From contig JAHEAX010000008.1 of the NCBI GenBank assembly GCA_024642525.1, forward strand, positions 23,948 to 84,969: a DNA stretch of 61,022 nucleotides. Reading direction: 5' to 3'. The DNA is from Erythrobacteraceae bacterium. GTDB lineage: Bacteria > Pseudomonadota > Alphaproteobacteria > Sphingomonadales > Sphingomonadaceae. A model generated the notes under the pieces. That model worked only from the letters and a program-made list of their open reading frames with translations. It searched no databases and had not been told where the DNA came from. Both the position numbers and the translations under genes were made by a program. Of this stretch, positions 34,887-44,816 are shown in pieces; the stretch's first letter is position 1; every line of letters starts with the position of its first letter.

Positions 34887-37610
34887 TTATCCCAGCCTTT
34901 CGAGCGCCGCCTGCAACCGTTCTACCTCGGCTGAATGATGCGCGAAGTCGGCCTTGGCCTTTTCGACCGCTTCGGGCTTGGCCCGTTCGACGAAATTGGC
35001 GTTGCCCAGCCTGCCCTCCAGCGACCTAGCTTCCTTGGCCGATGTTTCGAGAGCCTTTGCCAAACGAGCCTTTTCCGCATCGATATCGACCAGCCCGCCC
35101 AGCGGAATGACGAATGTGTCAGGCCCGACACCAATCTGCATGGCCGCGCCATCGGGCGCAGGGGCAGTGTGGATGGTGCTGATCCGCGCGATACGGTCAA
35201 TTGCCGCCTGGTTGCGGGCAATTGCCTGCGTGGCTGCATAAGAAGGCGCTGCGCAATTAGCTTCCAGCTTCGCGCCCGGCGCAATGCCCAGTTCGTTTTT
35301 CGCAGCGCGCACTGCACTGGTCAGCGCAATCAGCCATTCGACTTCTGCCTTTGCCGCTGCATCCACTGTTGCGGCCGGCTCGGGCCACTTGGCGGTAATC
35401 AGCGGGTAATGCGAACGGTCGCCACCAATCTGGCCCTGTGCGTGCCACAGTTCTTCGGTGATGAACGGCATGAAGGGGTGGAGCATGACCAGAATCTGGT
35501 CGAGCACCCAACCGGCGACTGCCTTGGTTTCCTCGTCGAAATTGCCCTTGATAAGTTCGATGTACCAATCGCAGAAATTGTCCCACACGAAATGGTAAAT
35601 GGTATTGGCCGCGGCATCGAACCGCAGGTCCGCCAGCGCCTTGTCCAGGCTGGCAATCGTTTCGACAACTTCACCGATGATCCAGCGGTTGACCGCGCTG
35701 TTCGCGGCTGGTGCTTCCAGGGTAGTGGATGCACCGATGCCATTGGCCTGGCAGAACCGTGTCGCGTTCCACAGCTTGGTGGCAAAGTTGCGATAGCCTT
35801 CGACCCGCTTGTCATCCATCTTGATGTCGCGGCCCTGGCTTTCCATCGCTGCCATGAAAAACCGCAGCGCATCGGCGCCATATTGATCGATCAGCCCCAG
35901 CGGATCGACCACATTGCCTTTCGACTTGGACATTTTCGCGCCATCTGCCGCTCGCACGAGGCCATGCAGATACAGCCGCTTCCACGGGTTTTCACCCGTC
36001 AGATGCCGCCCCATCATCGCCATGCGCGCATCCCAGAAGAACAGGATGTCGAAACCGGAAATCAGCAGATCGTTGGGGTAATGTTTCTGGTAAAGAGGCG
36101 CGTTTTCATCCGGCCAGCCGAGAGTGGCAAAGGGCCACAAGGCCGACGAGAACCATGTATCCAGAACGTCTGAATCGCGCGTGAGCACCGCGTCTGCGCC
36201 AGCCTTGGCCTGCGCTTCTTCCTCGCTCATGGCGACAAAGACGTTACCGTTTTCATCATACCATGCAGGGATCTGGTGGCCCCACCACAGCTGCCGCGAC
36301 ACGCACCATGGCTGGATGTTTTCCATCCAGTTGAAGAAGGTTTTTTCCCAGCTTTTCGGAATGATTTCGATATCGCCGTCGCGCACAGCCTTGATCGGGG
36401 CCTGCGCCAGCGTTTCGGCATCCACATACCACTGGTCGGTCAGCCACGGTTCGATAACCACGCCGCCGCGATCACCGAATGGCGTCTGGATCGTGCGGGG
36501 TTCGGCGTCATGCTCTTGGCGTTCGCCGTCCTTGTCCTTGGTCACATGGGGGATGAGGAAGCCGAGTTCCTTCATGCGGCTCACAACCAGTTCGCGCGCG
36601 CCATCCACCTTGTCGCGGCGGAAACGGTGAAGGCCGATAAATTCGTCAGGCACCAACCCGTCTGCCGTCTGGCAAACGTTCGCCTCTCCATCGAGCATAT
36701 TGAGCATGTCGCCAGCTGCAATTCCGGCGCGCTTGCCCACTTCGAAATCGTTGAAATCGTGGCCCGGCGTGATTTTCACCGCGCCAGACCCCAATTCAGG
36801 GTCGGCGTGTTCGTCGGGGACTATTTTTATCCGGCGGCCAGTAATGGGCAGGATGATGTCTTTGCCCACAACGCTGGCATAGCGTTCATCGGTGGGATGA
36901 ACGGCAACCGCCATGTCCGCCAGCATGGTTTCGGGTCGGGTGGTGGCGACTTCGATATAATCGCGACCATCAGAAAGCGTGACGCCGTCCGCCAGCGGAT
37001 AGCGGAAATGCCAGAAGCTGCCTTTGACTTCCTGCGTTTCCACCTCGAGGTCGGAAATCGCGGTTTTCAGCTTCGGGTCCCAGTTTACCAGACGTTTATC
37101 GCGATAAATCAGTCCCTTGGCATGAAGATCGACAAACACCTTCATTACCGCATCGGAAAAATGCGGGTCCATGGTGAATTGTTCGCGCGACCAGTCCATC
37201 GAACAGCCGAGGCGGCGCAGCTGGGTGGTGATGGTGCCGCCGCTTTCGAGCTTCCATTCCCACACCTTGGCGATGAATTCTTCGCGGGTGTAATTGGTGC
37301 GCTTGTCCTGCCGCGCTTCCATCTGGCGTTCGACCACCATCTGCGTGGCGATGCCCGCGTGGTCGGTGCCGACCACCCACAGGGCATCCTTGCCGCGCAG
37401 CCGTTCGTAACGGATGACGATATCCTGCAACGTGTTGTCCAGCGCATGGCCGATATGCAGGCTGCCCGTGACATTGGGCGGCGGATTGACGATGGTGTAA
37501 GGCGCGGCATCAGGGCGCACTGGCCGGAACAGCCCTTGGTCTTCCCAATGGCTATACCACCGCTGTTCGATTGCGGCAGGGTCGAAGGTCTTTGAAAGTT
37601 CGCTAGTCAT
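34887..37610 (-). CDS. valS: Valyl-tRNA synthetase
   Basis: A class I synthetase, 907 residues. The HIGH motif is in [15 protein letters not shown] near residue 42 and the KMSKS motif is [14 protein letters not shown] near residue 555. An editing (CP1) domain lies between them ([24 protein letters not shown]). The anticodon-binding domain and a C-terminal coiled-coil arm ([23 protein letters not shown]) complete the protein. The start is ATG 37610 ([10 protein letters not shown]); an ATG at 37649 would add 13 residues. It heads the valS-orf-queE unit and is divergent from the mla operon, with 94 bases between. Confidence 0.97.
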   Translation of the reverse strand: MTSELSKTFDPAAIEQRWYSHWEDQGLFRPVRPDAAPYTIVNPPPNVTGSLHIGHALDNTLQDIVIRYERLRGKDALWVVGTDHAGIATQMVVERQMEARQDKRTNYTREEFIAKVWEWKLESGGTITTQLRRLGCSMDWSREQFTMDPHFSDAVMKVFVDLHAKGLIYRDKRLVNWDPKLKTAISDLEVETQEVKGSFWHFRYPLADGVTLSDGRDYIEVATTRPETMLADMAVAVHPTDERYASVVGKDIILPITGRRIKIVPDEHADPELGSGAVKITPGHDFNDFEVGKRAGIAAGDMLNMLDGEANVCQTADGLVPDEFIGLHRFRRDKVDGARELVVSRMKELGFLIPHVTKDKDGERQEHDAEPRTIQTPFGDRGGVVIEPWLTDQWYVDAETLAQAPIKAVRDGDIEIIPKSWEKTFFNWMENIQPWCVSRQLWWGHQIPAWYDENGNVFVAMSEEEAQAKAGADAVLTRDSDVLDTWFSSALWPFATLGWPDENAPLYQKHYPNDLLISGFDILFFWDARMAMMGRHLTGENPWKRLYLHGLVRAADGAKMSKSKGNVVDPLGLIDQYGADALRFFMAAMESQGRDIKMDDKRVEGYRNFATKLWNATRFCQANGIGASTTLEAPAANSAVNRWIIGEVVETIASLDKALADLRFDAAANTIYHFVWDNFCDWYIELIKGNFDEETKAVAGWVLDQILVMLHPFMPFITEELWHAQGQIGGDRSHYPLITAKWPEPAATVDAAAKAEVEWLIALTSAVRAAKNELGIAPGAKLEANCAAPSYAATQAIARNQAAIDRIARISTIHTAPAPDGAAMQIGVGPDTFVIPLGGLVDIDAEKARLAKALETSAKEARSLEGRLGNANFVERAKPEAVEKAKADFAHHSAEVERLQAALERLG

Positions 37611-37704
37611 GACGGACACGCCTTTGCCAGCGGGATCGTCCATAGGCAACGCGCTAATCGCAACTCCTTGCCGTAAGCGGTTTTTGCCACCATAGCTGTG
37701 ACTT

Positions 37705-38817
37705 ATGGATTCAGGCGCTCAATTCAGTATCGAAGATGGTGGCGAAGGAGGGAGCAGGCTTGTTCTTTCCGGACCTTACCTCGTCTCCACGCTGGGCGTG
37801 GTCGACCGTGAACTGCGCGCAATCGATGGTGAAATTGCCACGATAGACCTGTCGGGCATCACCGAAATCGACACTGTCGGCGCATGGACGGCCAGCCATC
37901 TGGCTGGCATGCACAAGGCCGAAATCCTTGGCGCAAGCGACCGGGCGCAGCGGCTGATCAATGCTCTGGAACCGGGCGACGAGGATGAATCAATCCGCCC
38001 GCCGCGCGAAGAAATCGTCCGCCGCGTGCCGGGCGCAGTCGGCGCACTGGTCTATGAATTCGGGCTTGGGGTGGTCAGCCTCATCGGTTTTATCGGGCAG
38101 GTCATAATGGGCTTTGCCAGCCTGATCCGCCATCCGCGCCGGTTCCGGGTAAAAGCGCTGGTGCGCCAGCTGGAACTGGTTGGCGTGTCGGCGCTCGGCA
38201 TCATCGGCCTGATGAGCTTTCTTATCGGTATTGTCGTTGCCCAGCAGGGTGCGGTCCAGCTCCAGCAATTCGGCGCAGAAATCTACACCATCAACCTCAC
38301 AGGCCGCCTTACCATGCGCGAATTGGGCGTGTTGATGACGGCGATCATGGTGGCGGGCCGGTCCGGTTCCGCATTTGCTGCCCAGCTTGGCACCATGAAA
38401 CTGACCGAAGAAGTCGATGCCATGCGCACCATCGGCATTTCCCCGATGGAAGCGCTGATTATTCCGCGCATACTTGCTGCGGTCATCATGATGCCGCTGC
38501 TGGGATTCTATTCTGCCTGCATGGGCATATTGGGCGGCGCCTTCATTGCCGATGCCAGCCTTGATATTCCCTTCTTCACATTCCTGTCGCGAATTCAGGA
38601 AGTTGTCCCGATGTACGATTTGTATGTCGGGCTGGTGAAGGCGCCTGTGTTCGGAATGATCGTGGCGATTGCGGGTTGCTATCAGGGGATGCAGGTCGAA
38701 GGGAATTCGGAACAGGTGGGCCTTCGCACCACCAAGGCTGTTGTGCAGGCAATTTTCATGGTCATTGTGCTTGATGCGTTCTTCGCGGTCTTTTTCACAG
38801 AGATCGGCTGGGCATGA
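37705..38817 (+). CDS. MlaE-type ABC permease with N-terminal STAS domain
   Basis: A 370-residue inner-membrane permease of the phospholipid (Mla/MCE) transport system. The first roughly 95 residues form a STAS-like domain ([21 protein letters not shown]), which in E. coli is the separate protein MlaB. The MlaE domain follows, with [43 protein letters not shown] and about five helices. The fusion explains why no mlaB follows. It overlaps the ATPase gene by four bases. The operon order is permease, ATPase, MCE protein, lipoprotein. Confidence 0.92.
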   Translation: MDSGAQFSIEDGGEGGSRLVLSGPYLVSTLGVVDRELRAIDGEIATIDLSGITEIDTVGAWTASHLAGMHKAEILGASDRAQRLINALEPGDEDESIRPPREEIVRRVPGAVGALVYEFGLGVVSLIGFIGQVIMGFASLIRHPRRFRVKALVRQLELVGVSALGIIGLMSFLIGIVVAQQGAVQLQQFGAEIYTINLTGRLTMRELGVLMTAIMVAGRSGSAFAAQLGTMKLTEEVDAMRTIGISPMEALIIPRILAAVIMMPLLGFYSACMGILGGAFIADASLDIPFFTFLSRIQEVVPMYDLYVGLVKAPVFGMIVAIAGCYQGMQVEGNSEQVGLRTTKAVVQAIFMVIVLDAFFAVFFTEIGWA

Positions 38818-39698
38818 ACGGACTTACAGCAGAAGAGAAATTCGGGGATGGCCTTGCGGAGCACGAGCGATTCCGCGGCGAATATCCGATTGTTGTTGAA
38901 GGGCTGGTCAACCGGTTCGGCAAGCAGACGGTACATGAAAACCTGTCACTGAAAGTGAAGCGCGGCGAAATTCTCGGCGTGGTCGGCGGGTCCGGCACAG
39001 GCAAATCCGTGCTGATGCGGTCGATTATCGGCCTGCAACGGCCCAGCGAAGGCAATATCAAGGTCTTTGGCCGTTCCATCACCGATGCAGAACCGGACGA
39101 AGATATCGGCGTGCGCAACCGCTGGGGCGTCCTGTTTCAGGGTGGGGCGCTGTTCTCGACCCTGACGGTAGGCGAAAATGTCGAGGTTCCGCTGAAGCAG
39201 TTCTACCCCGAACTCAGCGCCAATTTCCGCCACGAAATCGCGCGCTACAAGACTATCCTGTCGGGTCTGCCGGAAGATGCGGTGAGCAAATTCCCGTCGG
39301 AACTGTCAGGCGGCATGAAGAAACGCGCCGGCCTTGCCCGCGCGCTTGCGCTTGATCCTGAACTATTGTTTCTGGACGAACCGACGGCGGGCCTCGACCC
39401 CATCGGCGCGGATAAATTCGACAAACTGACCAAGGAATTACAGCAGACCCTTGGTCTGACCGTTTTTCTCATCACGCATGATCTCGACACGCTTTACGCC
39501 ATTTGCGACAGGGTGGCGGTGCTGGCCGACCGGCAAGTGATCGGTGTGGGGACAATCCCCGAATTGCTGGCGACAGATCATCCGTGGATACAGGAATATT
39601 TCAACGGCCCTCGTGGCCGTGCTGCACAAAGCAGCCAGAAACGCGCTGATAAAAAGACCTCCGGCGCGATGGACAAGCCAACGGTTACAGGGGCATAG
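38814..39698 (+). CDS. MlaF-type ABC transporter ATP-binding protein
   Basis: 294 residues. Walker A is GGSGTGKSVLMRSIIG near residue 59, the Q-loop is FQGGALFSTLTVGENV, the signature is LSGGMKKRAGLARALAL near residue 163, and Walker B is LLFLDEPTAGLDPIG; the H-loop is LITHDLDTLY. It powers lipid movement between the inner membrane and the MCE ring. N-terminal and C-terminal extensions of about 20 residues each carry charged, probably disordered sequence; the last 30 residues contain KRADKKTSGAMDK. It overlaps the permease by four bases. Confidence 0.94.
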   Translation: MNGLTAEEKFGDGLAEHERFRGEYPIVVEGLVNRFGKQTVHENLSLKVKRGEILGVVGGSGTGKSVLMRSIIGLQRPSEGNIKVFGRSITDAEPDEDIGVRNRWGVLFQGGALFSTLTVGENVEVPLKQFYPELSANFRHEIARYKTILSGLPEDAVSKFPSELSGGMKKRAGLARALALDPELLFLDEPTAGLDPIGADKFDKLTKELQQTLGLTVFLITHDLDTLYAICDRVAVLADRQVIGVGTIPELLATDHPWIQEYFNGPRGRAAQSSQKRADKKTSGAMDKPTVTGA

Positions 39699-39707
39699 GG
39701 ACAGGCG

Positions 39708-40655
39708 ATGGAAACGCGTGCAAATCATGTCTGGGTCGGGGCGGTAACCTTGCTGCTGTTGGGGGCGCTTGCCCTGTTCATTGTCTGGCTCGGCAGGTTT
39801 AGCGCCGACGACCAGAATGAATATGACATCCTGTTCCAGCAATCTGTTGCCGGCCTTGCGAAGGGATCGGAAGTGTCCTTCGCCGGTGTCCCTGTGGGAC
39901 AGGTAAGCGAAATCGTCCTGTGGGAAACAGACCCTGAATTTGTCCGCGTGCGGGTGCGGGTGAAGGATGACGTGCCAATCCTGGTTGGCACCACTGCAAC
40001 GATCCAGGGTTCTTTTACCGGCGTTTCGACCATTCTGCTGGATGGCGCACGCCGCGGCGCCCCGCCGATTACCTGCGAATCCACCGCTTGCCCTGAAGGC
40101 GTTCCCGTCATTCCGCCCAAACCGGGCGGGCTGGGAGAATTGCTGGCCAACGCACCATTGCTGCTGGAACGGCTGGCAACGCTGACCGAACGGCTTACCA
40201 CGGTGCTTTCGGACGATAACCAGAACCAGATTGCTGGCATCCTGCGCAATACCAACCAGATGACCGCGCAATTTGCCAATGCCGCCCCGCAGGTGGAACG
40301 CACGCTGGCCGAATTGCAGGTGACCCTGCGCCAGTCTTCAGAAGCGCTTGATGCTTTTGAAAAGGTCATGGGTTCAACCGACCAGTTACTGAACAAGGAA
40401 GGCGCATCGCTGGCCGTGGAACTGCGCAAGACGCTTGCTTCTGCCAATGATGCGGCAAAGTCTCTTTCGGCTACACTGGAAGATGCACGCCCTGCTGCGC
40501 GCCAGCTGACCGACAGCACATTGCCTGCCGCCGAAGCGACGCTGCGCGATTTGCAGGCCACCAGCAAGGCATTGCGCAATGTAACCGAACGGATCGAACA
40601 GGAAGGCGCCGGATCACTTCTGGGTAGTCCGAAATTACCTGAATATGAAAAGTGA
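39708..40655 (+). CDS. MlaD-type MCE domain protein
   Basis: 315 residues. One N-terminal membrane helix (about residues 8-27) anchors an MCE domain at about 37-117, with YDILFQQSVAGLAKGSEVSFAGVPVGQV and the VLVGTTATIQGSFTGVSTILL-type core. A long helical periplasmic tail follows, rich in Leu/Ala/Thr repeats and likely a coiled coil or tube. MCE proteins form hexameric rings carrying lipids across the periplasm. The long tail resembles tunnel-forming members more than the short E. coli MlaD. AGGG precedes ATG 39708, nine bases after the ATPase stop. Confidence 0.92.
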   Translation: METRANHVWVGAVTLLLLGALALFIVWLGRFSADDQNEYDILFQQSVAGLAKGSEVSFAGVPVGQVSEIVLWETDPEFVRVRVRVKDDVPILVGTTATIQGSFTGVSTILLDGARRGAPPITCESTACPEGVPVIPPKPGGLGELLANAPLLLERLATLTERLTTVLSDDNQNQIAGILRNTNQMTAQFANAAPQVERTLAELQVTLRQSSEALDAFEKVMGSTDQLLNKEGASLAVELRKTLASANDAAKSLSATLEDARPAARQLTDSTLPAAEATLRDLQATSKALRNVTERIEQEGAGSLLGSPKLPEYEK

Positions 40656-40710
40656 CCGCGGAATGATTGCACAGGCAGTCCCCAGGGCCACGCAAAAGGA
40701 GACGCGCATC

Positions 40711-41307
40711 ATGCGCAAGGTCAAACACATCGGCGCGTTTGCCACGGCGCTGGCATTTTCGGCAGCATTGGCAGGCTGCGTCAGTTTCGGCGCAGAACCG
40801 CCGCCTAGCCTGCTGACGCTGACCCCGACTTCGGTTGCCCCTGCAGGTTCCGGCGCAACTGGCTCCATCGCGAGTGCCATTGCAATTGCCGAACCGGATG
40901 CACCGGCCAAGATCGCCCTGACGCGTGTGCCAGTGCAGGTGGACGATGCCAACATCGCCTATCTGAAAGAGGCTTTCTGGGTGGAAAAGCCCAGCCGTCT
41001 GTTCCGCCGCCTGCTGGGTGAAACCATTCGCCAACGGTCCAGCCGTATCGTGGTTGATGATGACGAGGCATCGGTGGTTCCGGGCGATCTGCTGCGCGGA
41101 ACCTTGCGCGAATTTGGCTATGATGCGCGCAGCCAGTCCGTCATCGTGCGATTTGATGCCATCCGCACTTCTGGTGACGGGCAAGTGCGCACCAGGCGAT
41201 TTGAAAGCGTGGTGCCAGGCGTGCAAGCCGAAGCAGGGCCGGTGGGCTTTGCCTTGAACCAGGCCGCCAATGACGTTGCCGGGCAGGTTGCTGACTGGGT
41301 CGGTTGA
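40711..41307 (+). CDS. ABC-type transport auxiliary lipoprotein (PqiC-like)
   Basis: A 198-residue outer-membrane lipoprotein. The signal peptide has lipobox LAGC (Cys 23). Next comes a PPPSLLTLTP start typical of the ABC_trans_aux family, and a domain with DDANIAYLKEAFWVEKPSRLFRRLLGETI. Related PqiC and similar lipoproteins are thought to link MCE machines to the outer membrane. The start is ATG 40711 with AAAAGGAG at good spacing; the frame open from 40645 would overlap the MCE gene. It is the last gene of the operon and converges on atp12 with nine bases between. Confidence 0.88.
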   Translation: MRKVKHIGAFATALAFSAALAGCVSFGAEPPPSLLTLTPTSVAPAGSGATGSIASAIAIAEPDAPAKIALTRVPVQVDDANIAYLKEAFWVEKPSRLFRRLLGETIRQRSSRIVVDDDEASVVPGDLLRGTLREFGYDARSQSVIVRFDAIRTSGDGQVRTRRFESVVPGVQAEAGPVGFALNQAANDVAGQVADWVG

Positions 41308-41316
41308 GGGTTCTTC

Positions 41317-42012
41317 TCAGGCGCGTAGCAACGCAAGGAACTGTGCGGCCATGAGAAAATCCTTTTGCCGCTTGGCGCGGCGGTCTTCTGCCTCGTAATC
41401 GCTGCCCCACTGTTCCACCTGCCATAATTCTTCCAGATTGGCAGCGTCCCACAGGGCTTGTGCATCTGCGCCGTCTTCCAGCACGGCCAACCCGATGCAA
41501 AGCGATGCAGCCAGCGCAGTAACCGTCTGGATGCCGGCCAGCGTGAAACTGTCCATCACAGAAAGGCGCGTTCGCAATGTTTCGATTGCTTCGCCCGATT
41601 GGGGGCGGTGCATGATGCCGCTGACCCGTTCCAGCGTGATGGCCTCGCGTGCCTCGAAAGACGTCAGCAGCGGTTCCCACACGTCCTGCTGGCGGCGGAA
41701 CAGCGCTTCGTCAGGGTCGGCGCGGTAGCAAAGCGTGTCAGTCTCGGTGAAAGCGAGCAGCTTTGCGATCGTCAGGTCCTTTTCCGGCCCTGCAATATCG
41801 ATCGCATAATCGGCAAGATCGCGGAAATGGAACAGTTTGCTATCCAGTTCGTCGCCTTGCTCCGACCATTCCAGCGCCAGCCCATCGGCCAGCGCGCGAG
41901 AAGGCACGATTTGCGCTGCGCCAGCAGCGGTTTTAATCGCCCGACCATCCAGCAGCACGCGAAAGCCGCCTTCTGCCTCTGCCACCGAAACGTCTTTATA
42001 GAAGCGATTCAT
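41317..42012 (-). CDS. ATP12-type F1 ATP synthase assembly chaperone
   Basis: 231 residues of the ATP12 family, which in mitochondria and Alphaproteobacteria protects the F1 alpha subunit during assembly. Typical segments are VLLDGRAIKTAAGAAQIVPSRALADGLALEW near the N-terminus, DLADYAIDIAG, DTLCYRADPDEALFRRQQDVWEPLL, and a helical C-terminal half. It is the last gene of a six-gene overlapping run starting at crcB; ATG 42012 overlaps the small membrane ORF by four bases. The family is found mainly in Alphaproteobacteria and mitochondria, which supports the taxonomic call. Confidence 0.92.
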   Translation of the reverse strand: MNRFYKDVSVAEAEGGFRVLLDGRAIKTAAGAAQIVPSRALADGLALEWSEQGDELDSKLFHFRDLADYAIDIAGPEKDLTIAKLLAFTETDTLCYRADPDEALFRRQQDVWEPLLTSFEAREAITLERVSGIMHRPQSGEAIETLRTRLSVMDSFTLAGIQTVTALAASLCIGLAVLEDGADAQALWDAANLEELWQVEQWGSDYEAEDRRAKRQKDFLMAAQFLALLRA

Positions 42013-42218
42013 TCAGGCGGGCTCCGCCAGCGGCGGGCAAGGACCAGCGGCGCGACAAAGACATCCACAATGCCAACAGCTACCAGCACATAGCCCACCT
42101 CCATCGGCCATTCGATAGCGCGCTGGGTCACCAGCAGGCCGAGGATAACCATTGCCACCCCGGCAATCCGCGTGAAGCTGATGGCAAGATAGCGATTGCG
42201 GGCAAGATCGTCGTTCAT
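42009..42218 (-). CDS. Small two-helix membrane protein
   Basis: 69 residues. A charged N-terminus (NDDLARNRYLAISFTRI) is followed by two hydrophobic helices at about 16-32 and 40-60, separated by an EWPMEVG turn, and a basic end RRWRSPPE. No named family is recognised. The start is ATG 42218, which overlaps the HAD stop by four bases; its own stop overlaps atp12 by four bases. Overlap on both sides argues that it is real despite its size. A role in ATP synthase assembly is possible from context only. Confidence 0.75.
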   Translation of the reverse strand: MNDDLARNRYLAISFTRIAGVAMVILGLLVTQRAIEWPMEVGYVLVAVGIVDVFVAPLVLARRWRSPPE

Positions 42219-42868
42219 TTCAGCAAGTCTCCCAGATGGACCGGCGATGTGGCAACCGCGATTGCGCCCGCGGCCGTCAGTTCCTGCGTGGTGTGATAGC
42301 CCCAATCAACCCCGATGGGGCGGACATTGGCGGCAATTGCCATGTCCATGTCAAAGGTGGTGTCGCCAATCATCACGGTATTTTCCGGCTCTGCCAGCGC
42401 ATCTGCCAGCGCGGCCTGAAGCATTGCAGGGTGCGGCTTGGATGGATGCCTGTCTGCTGTCTGAAGCGATATGAAACGGTCCTTGATGCCGTGGCTGGCA
42501 AGGCAGCTAAGCAGTCCGCGATCAGACTTGCCCGTTGCAACAGCCAGCATCCAGCCAGCTGATTGCAACTGGTCGATCAGTTCTGCGATGCCGGAAAACA
42601 GTGGTTCTTCCAGCCTGCCTTCGAGCCGGCTGGTGCGGTATGCCCGCTTGTAGGCATCCACGGCTGCCACTTGCAGTGCTTGGTCCGCATCCGGCGCAAG
42701 CATCCTGATGGCTTGCGGCAGGCTTAACCCGACAATCCGGCGCACGTCATGGTGATCAGGCGCGGGGAGTCCGGTTTGCGAAAAGGCGATATCCATCGCT
42801 TCGCAAATGCTGGCCTGACCATCCACCAACGTGCCGTCACAATCAAAAACCGCCAGCCTGACTGTCAT
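42215..42868 (-). CDS. HAD-superfamily phosphatase (Gph-like)
   Basis: A 217-residue HAD hydrolase. Motif I is FDCDGTLVDG (nucleophile Asp 9), motif II is VATGKSD near residue 113, the motif III Lys is in KPHPAML near residue 144, and motif IV is MIGDTTFDMDMA near residue 165. The helical cap lies between residues 15 and 85. Closest in look to phosphoglycolate phosphatase and related sugar-phosphate phosphatases. It overlaps the small membrane ORF and follows paiB by ten bases. Gph would fit a housekeeping role, but the substrate is not certain. Confidence 0.87.
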   Translation of the reverse strand: MTVRLAVFDCDGTLVDGQASICEAMDIAFSQTGLPAPDHHDVRRIVGLSLPQAIRMLAPDADQALQVAAVDAYKRAYRTSRLEGRLEEPLFSGIAELIDQLQSAGWMLAVATGKSDRGLLSCLASHGIKDRFISLQTADRHPSKPHPAMLQAALADALAEPENTVMIGDTTFDMDMAIAANVRPIGVDWGYHTTQELTAAGAIAVATSPVHLGDLLK

Positions 42869-42878
42869 GAAATATTCG

Positions 42879-43481
42879 TCACTTCAGTAATGTCCGCATC
42901 AATTGGGCAATAGCGACAGAACCCTGCGTTTCCAGCCCGCTTGCAACATTTTCGCGTTCAGCCTCGGACTTGTTCTGCGACAGTTTGACCGTATCGCGCC
43001 ACGCCCTGACTTCCATTTCGAAGCCGACGATACCTTTCATCAGACCATTCAGCCGGGCTGGCGAAAGCTTGTCCATCGTCCACGGTTGGCCCCCTGAAAT
43101 CCGGGCTTCGTGCCGCGCTGTCAGTTGGTGCAGCAATGCCGAAAGCCCTTCTGTTTCCATTCGCCGAACCGGTCCTTCCAGTTCCAGCGCGACGTAATTC
43201 CACGTCGGCACCTGGTCCAGTTCGTCATACCACCGCGCCGAAACATAGGCGTCCGGGCCGTTCACCACCAGCAGAGCATTAATGCCCGCCAGATGCTTTG
43301 TAAGCGCGTTGCCCGCCGACAGGTGAAACTGCACCGCGCCATCACCGGTATAGACCAGCGGGGTATGCGCCACGCGCGGGCCATCGGGCGTCTGCGCGAA
43401 CACCATGCCAAAGCCGATTTCGCCGATCAGCGTTTCATGCAGCTGGCGGTCGCCATGGCGGAAGGCGGCGGCAGGATGCAT
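42879..43481 (-). CDS. PaiB-type FMN-binding protein
   Basis: 200 residues of the FMN-binding split-barrel PaiB family, named for a Bacillus transcriptional repressor of sporulation and protease genes. Signatures are HETLIGEIGFGMVFAQ near residue 17, VQFHLSAGNALTKHL, VSARWYDELDQVPTWNYVAL near residue 80, and KGIVGFEMEV near residue 150. In Proteobacteria the family may act on flavin-linked redox rather than on DNA; no helix-turn-helix is visible. It starts one base from the rluC-like stop, so it is coupled within the crcB operon. Confidence 0.88.
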   Translation of the reverse strand: MHPAAAFRHGDRQLHETLIGEIGFGMVFAQTPDGPRVAHTPLVYTGDGAVQFHLSAGNALTKHLAGINALLVVNGPDAYVSARWYDELDQVPTWNYVALELEGPVRRMETEGLSALLHQLTARHEARISGGQPWTMDKLSPARLNGLMKGIVGFEMEVRAWRDTVKLSQNKSEAERENVASGLETQGSVAIAQLMRTLLK

Positions 43482-44816
43482 CTAGCGCCCTCTTTTCGGG
43501 GGACCGGCCTTGCGCGGACCGCCGCGTGGTGCTGCGCCCTTGGCAGGCGCGCTGCGCGAGGCGCCTCTTTTGCCCGGTGCAGATTTGCCTGCCGCGGATT
43601 TACCTGCCGCGGGTTTTGGCGAACCCTTGCCCTTGGTTGGGCCGCTTTTGCCGGTCTTGGGGCGGCCCTTGGCAACGCCGTCCTTTTCGTTGCGACCGCC
43701 TGCGATGCGTTCGCGCCGTTCACCGCGGCGTTCCTTGCGGATCTGCTTGGAATGCTGGCGCGCGGACTGCTTTTTCTGTTCGCGCGACATTGGGGTTGGC
43801 TCGTCATCGGGCAGGGCATCGCTCAGCGTCATGTCGAAACCGAGTTGTTCCATGCTGGCGGCAAAATGCTCAGGCAATTCGGCCGTTACATCCAGCGGCG
43901 CGCCATCGGGATGCTCGATAACAAGGCGGCGGGCGTGGAGATGCAGCTTGCGGCTGATGCTGCCCGTCAGAAAGGCGTCCTGTCCGCCGTATTTGCCGTC
44001 ACCCACGATAGGGTGGCCAATGGCGGCCATATGGACACGCAGCTGATGCGTACGGCCGGTGAGGGGCTGCAATTCTACCCAGCAGGCACGGTTGCCTGCG
44101 CGTTCGATCACGCGGTATCGGGTGCGGGCAGCCTGGCCGTTTTCCTCGTCAACATGCATCTTTTCGCCGCCAGTCCCCGGCTGCTTGGACAGAGGTGCAT
44201 CGATTTGACCTTCGAAGACTTCGGGCACGCCGACAATCAGCGCCCAATAGACTTTCTTGGCGGACCGGCCCGAAAAACGTTTGGAGAAAAAGGCAGCGCT
44301 GCCCGGTGTGCGGGCAATCAGCAGCACGCCGCTGGTGTCCTTGTCCAGCCGGTGGACGAGGCGGGGGCGAGGGCCACGGCCTGTCCCGTCAGGTCCGGCA
44401 TAGGCATCGAGGAGGCCGTCCACATGCTGTTTCATGCCGGTGCCGCCCTGGGTGGCAAGACCGGGCGGCTTGTTAAGGACGATGGCGGCGCGGTCCTGCG
44501 TGATGACCATCGAATCGGCGAGTTCGATTTCGTCTTCGGTCAGTTGGCGGCGCTCGTTCGGGCCGCGATCTGGCTGGTCGCCGCCGGGAGGTACGCGAAC
44601 GATCTGGCCAGTGGCGACACGGTCGTCCACCTTGGCACGCTTGCCGTCGACGCGGATCTGGCCGGTGCGCGCCCAGCGCGACACTGTGGCAAAGCCTATC
44701 TGGGGCAGGTGCCGCTTGAACCAGCGGTCCAGCCGCACACCGTCATCATCCTTGCGGACGGTGAACTGGCGCACTTCGGTCGAAGGGCCGTCTTGCGGGT
44801 TGTGGGGGTCGCTCAT
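43482..44816 (-). CDS. RluA-family 23S rRNA pseudouridine synthase with basic tail (RluC-like)
   Basis: 444 residues. An S4 domain near the start (DGVRLDRWFKRHLPQIGFATVSRW) precedes a catalytic domain with HRLDKDTSGVLLIART near residue 160 and RTHQLRVHMAAIGHPIVGD near residue 245. The enzyme part ends around residue 340. The last 95 residues are a disordered Lys/Arg/Gly/Ala/Pro tail (RKERRGERRER, then PKPAAGKSAAGKSAPGKRG), not found in E. coli RluC (319 residues). The tail may hold rRNA. It overlaps crcB by four bases. RluC is the likely counterpart, given that an RluD-type gene is elsewhere in the window. Confidence 0.9.
   Translation of the reverse strand: MSDPHNPQDGPSTEVRQFTVRKDDDGVRLDRWFKRHLPQIGFATVSRWARTGQIRVDGKRAKVDDRVATGQIVRVPPGGDQPDRGPNERRQLTEDEIELADSMVITQDRAAIVLNKPPGLATQGGTGMKQHVDGLLDAYAGPDGTGRGPRPRLVHRLDKDTSGVLLIARTPGSAAFFSKRFSGRSAKKVYWALIVGVPEVFEGQIDAPLSKQPGTGGEKMHVDEENGQAARTRYRVIERAGNRACWVELQPLTGRTHQLRVHMAAIGHPIVGDGKYGGQDAFLTGSISRKLHLHARRLVIEHPDGAPLDVTAELPEHFAASMEQLGFDMTLSDALPDDEPTPMSREQKKQSARQHSKQIRKERRGERRERIAGGRNEKDGVAKGRPKTGKSGPTKGKGSPKPAAGKSAAGKSAPGKRGASRSAPAKGAAPRGGPRKAGPPKRGR

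Noticed and set aside
34935-37595. Two long plus-strand ORFs (412 and 439 codons)
   Set aside because: Both are antisense to valS and lack protein-like features.
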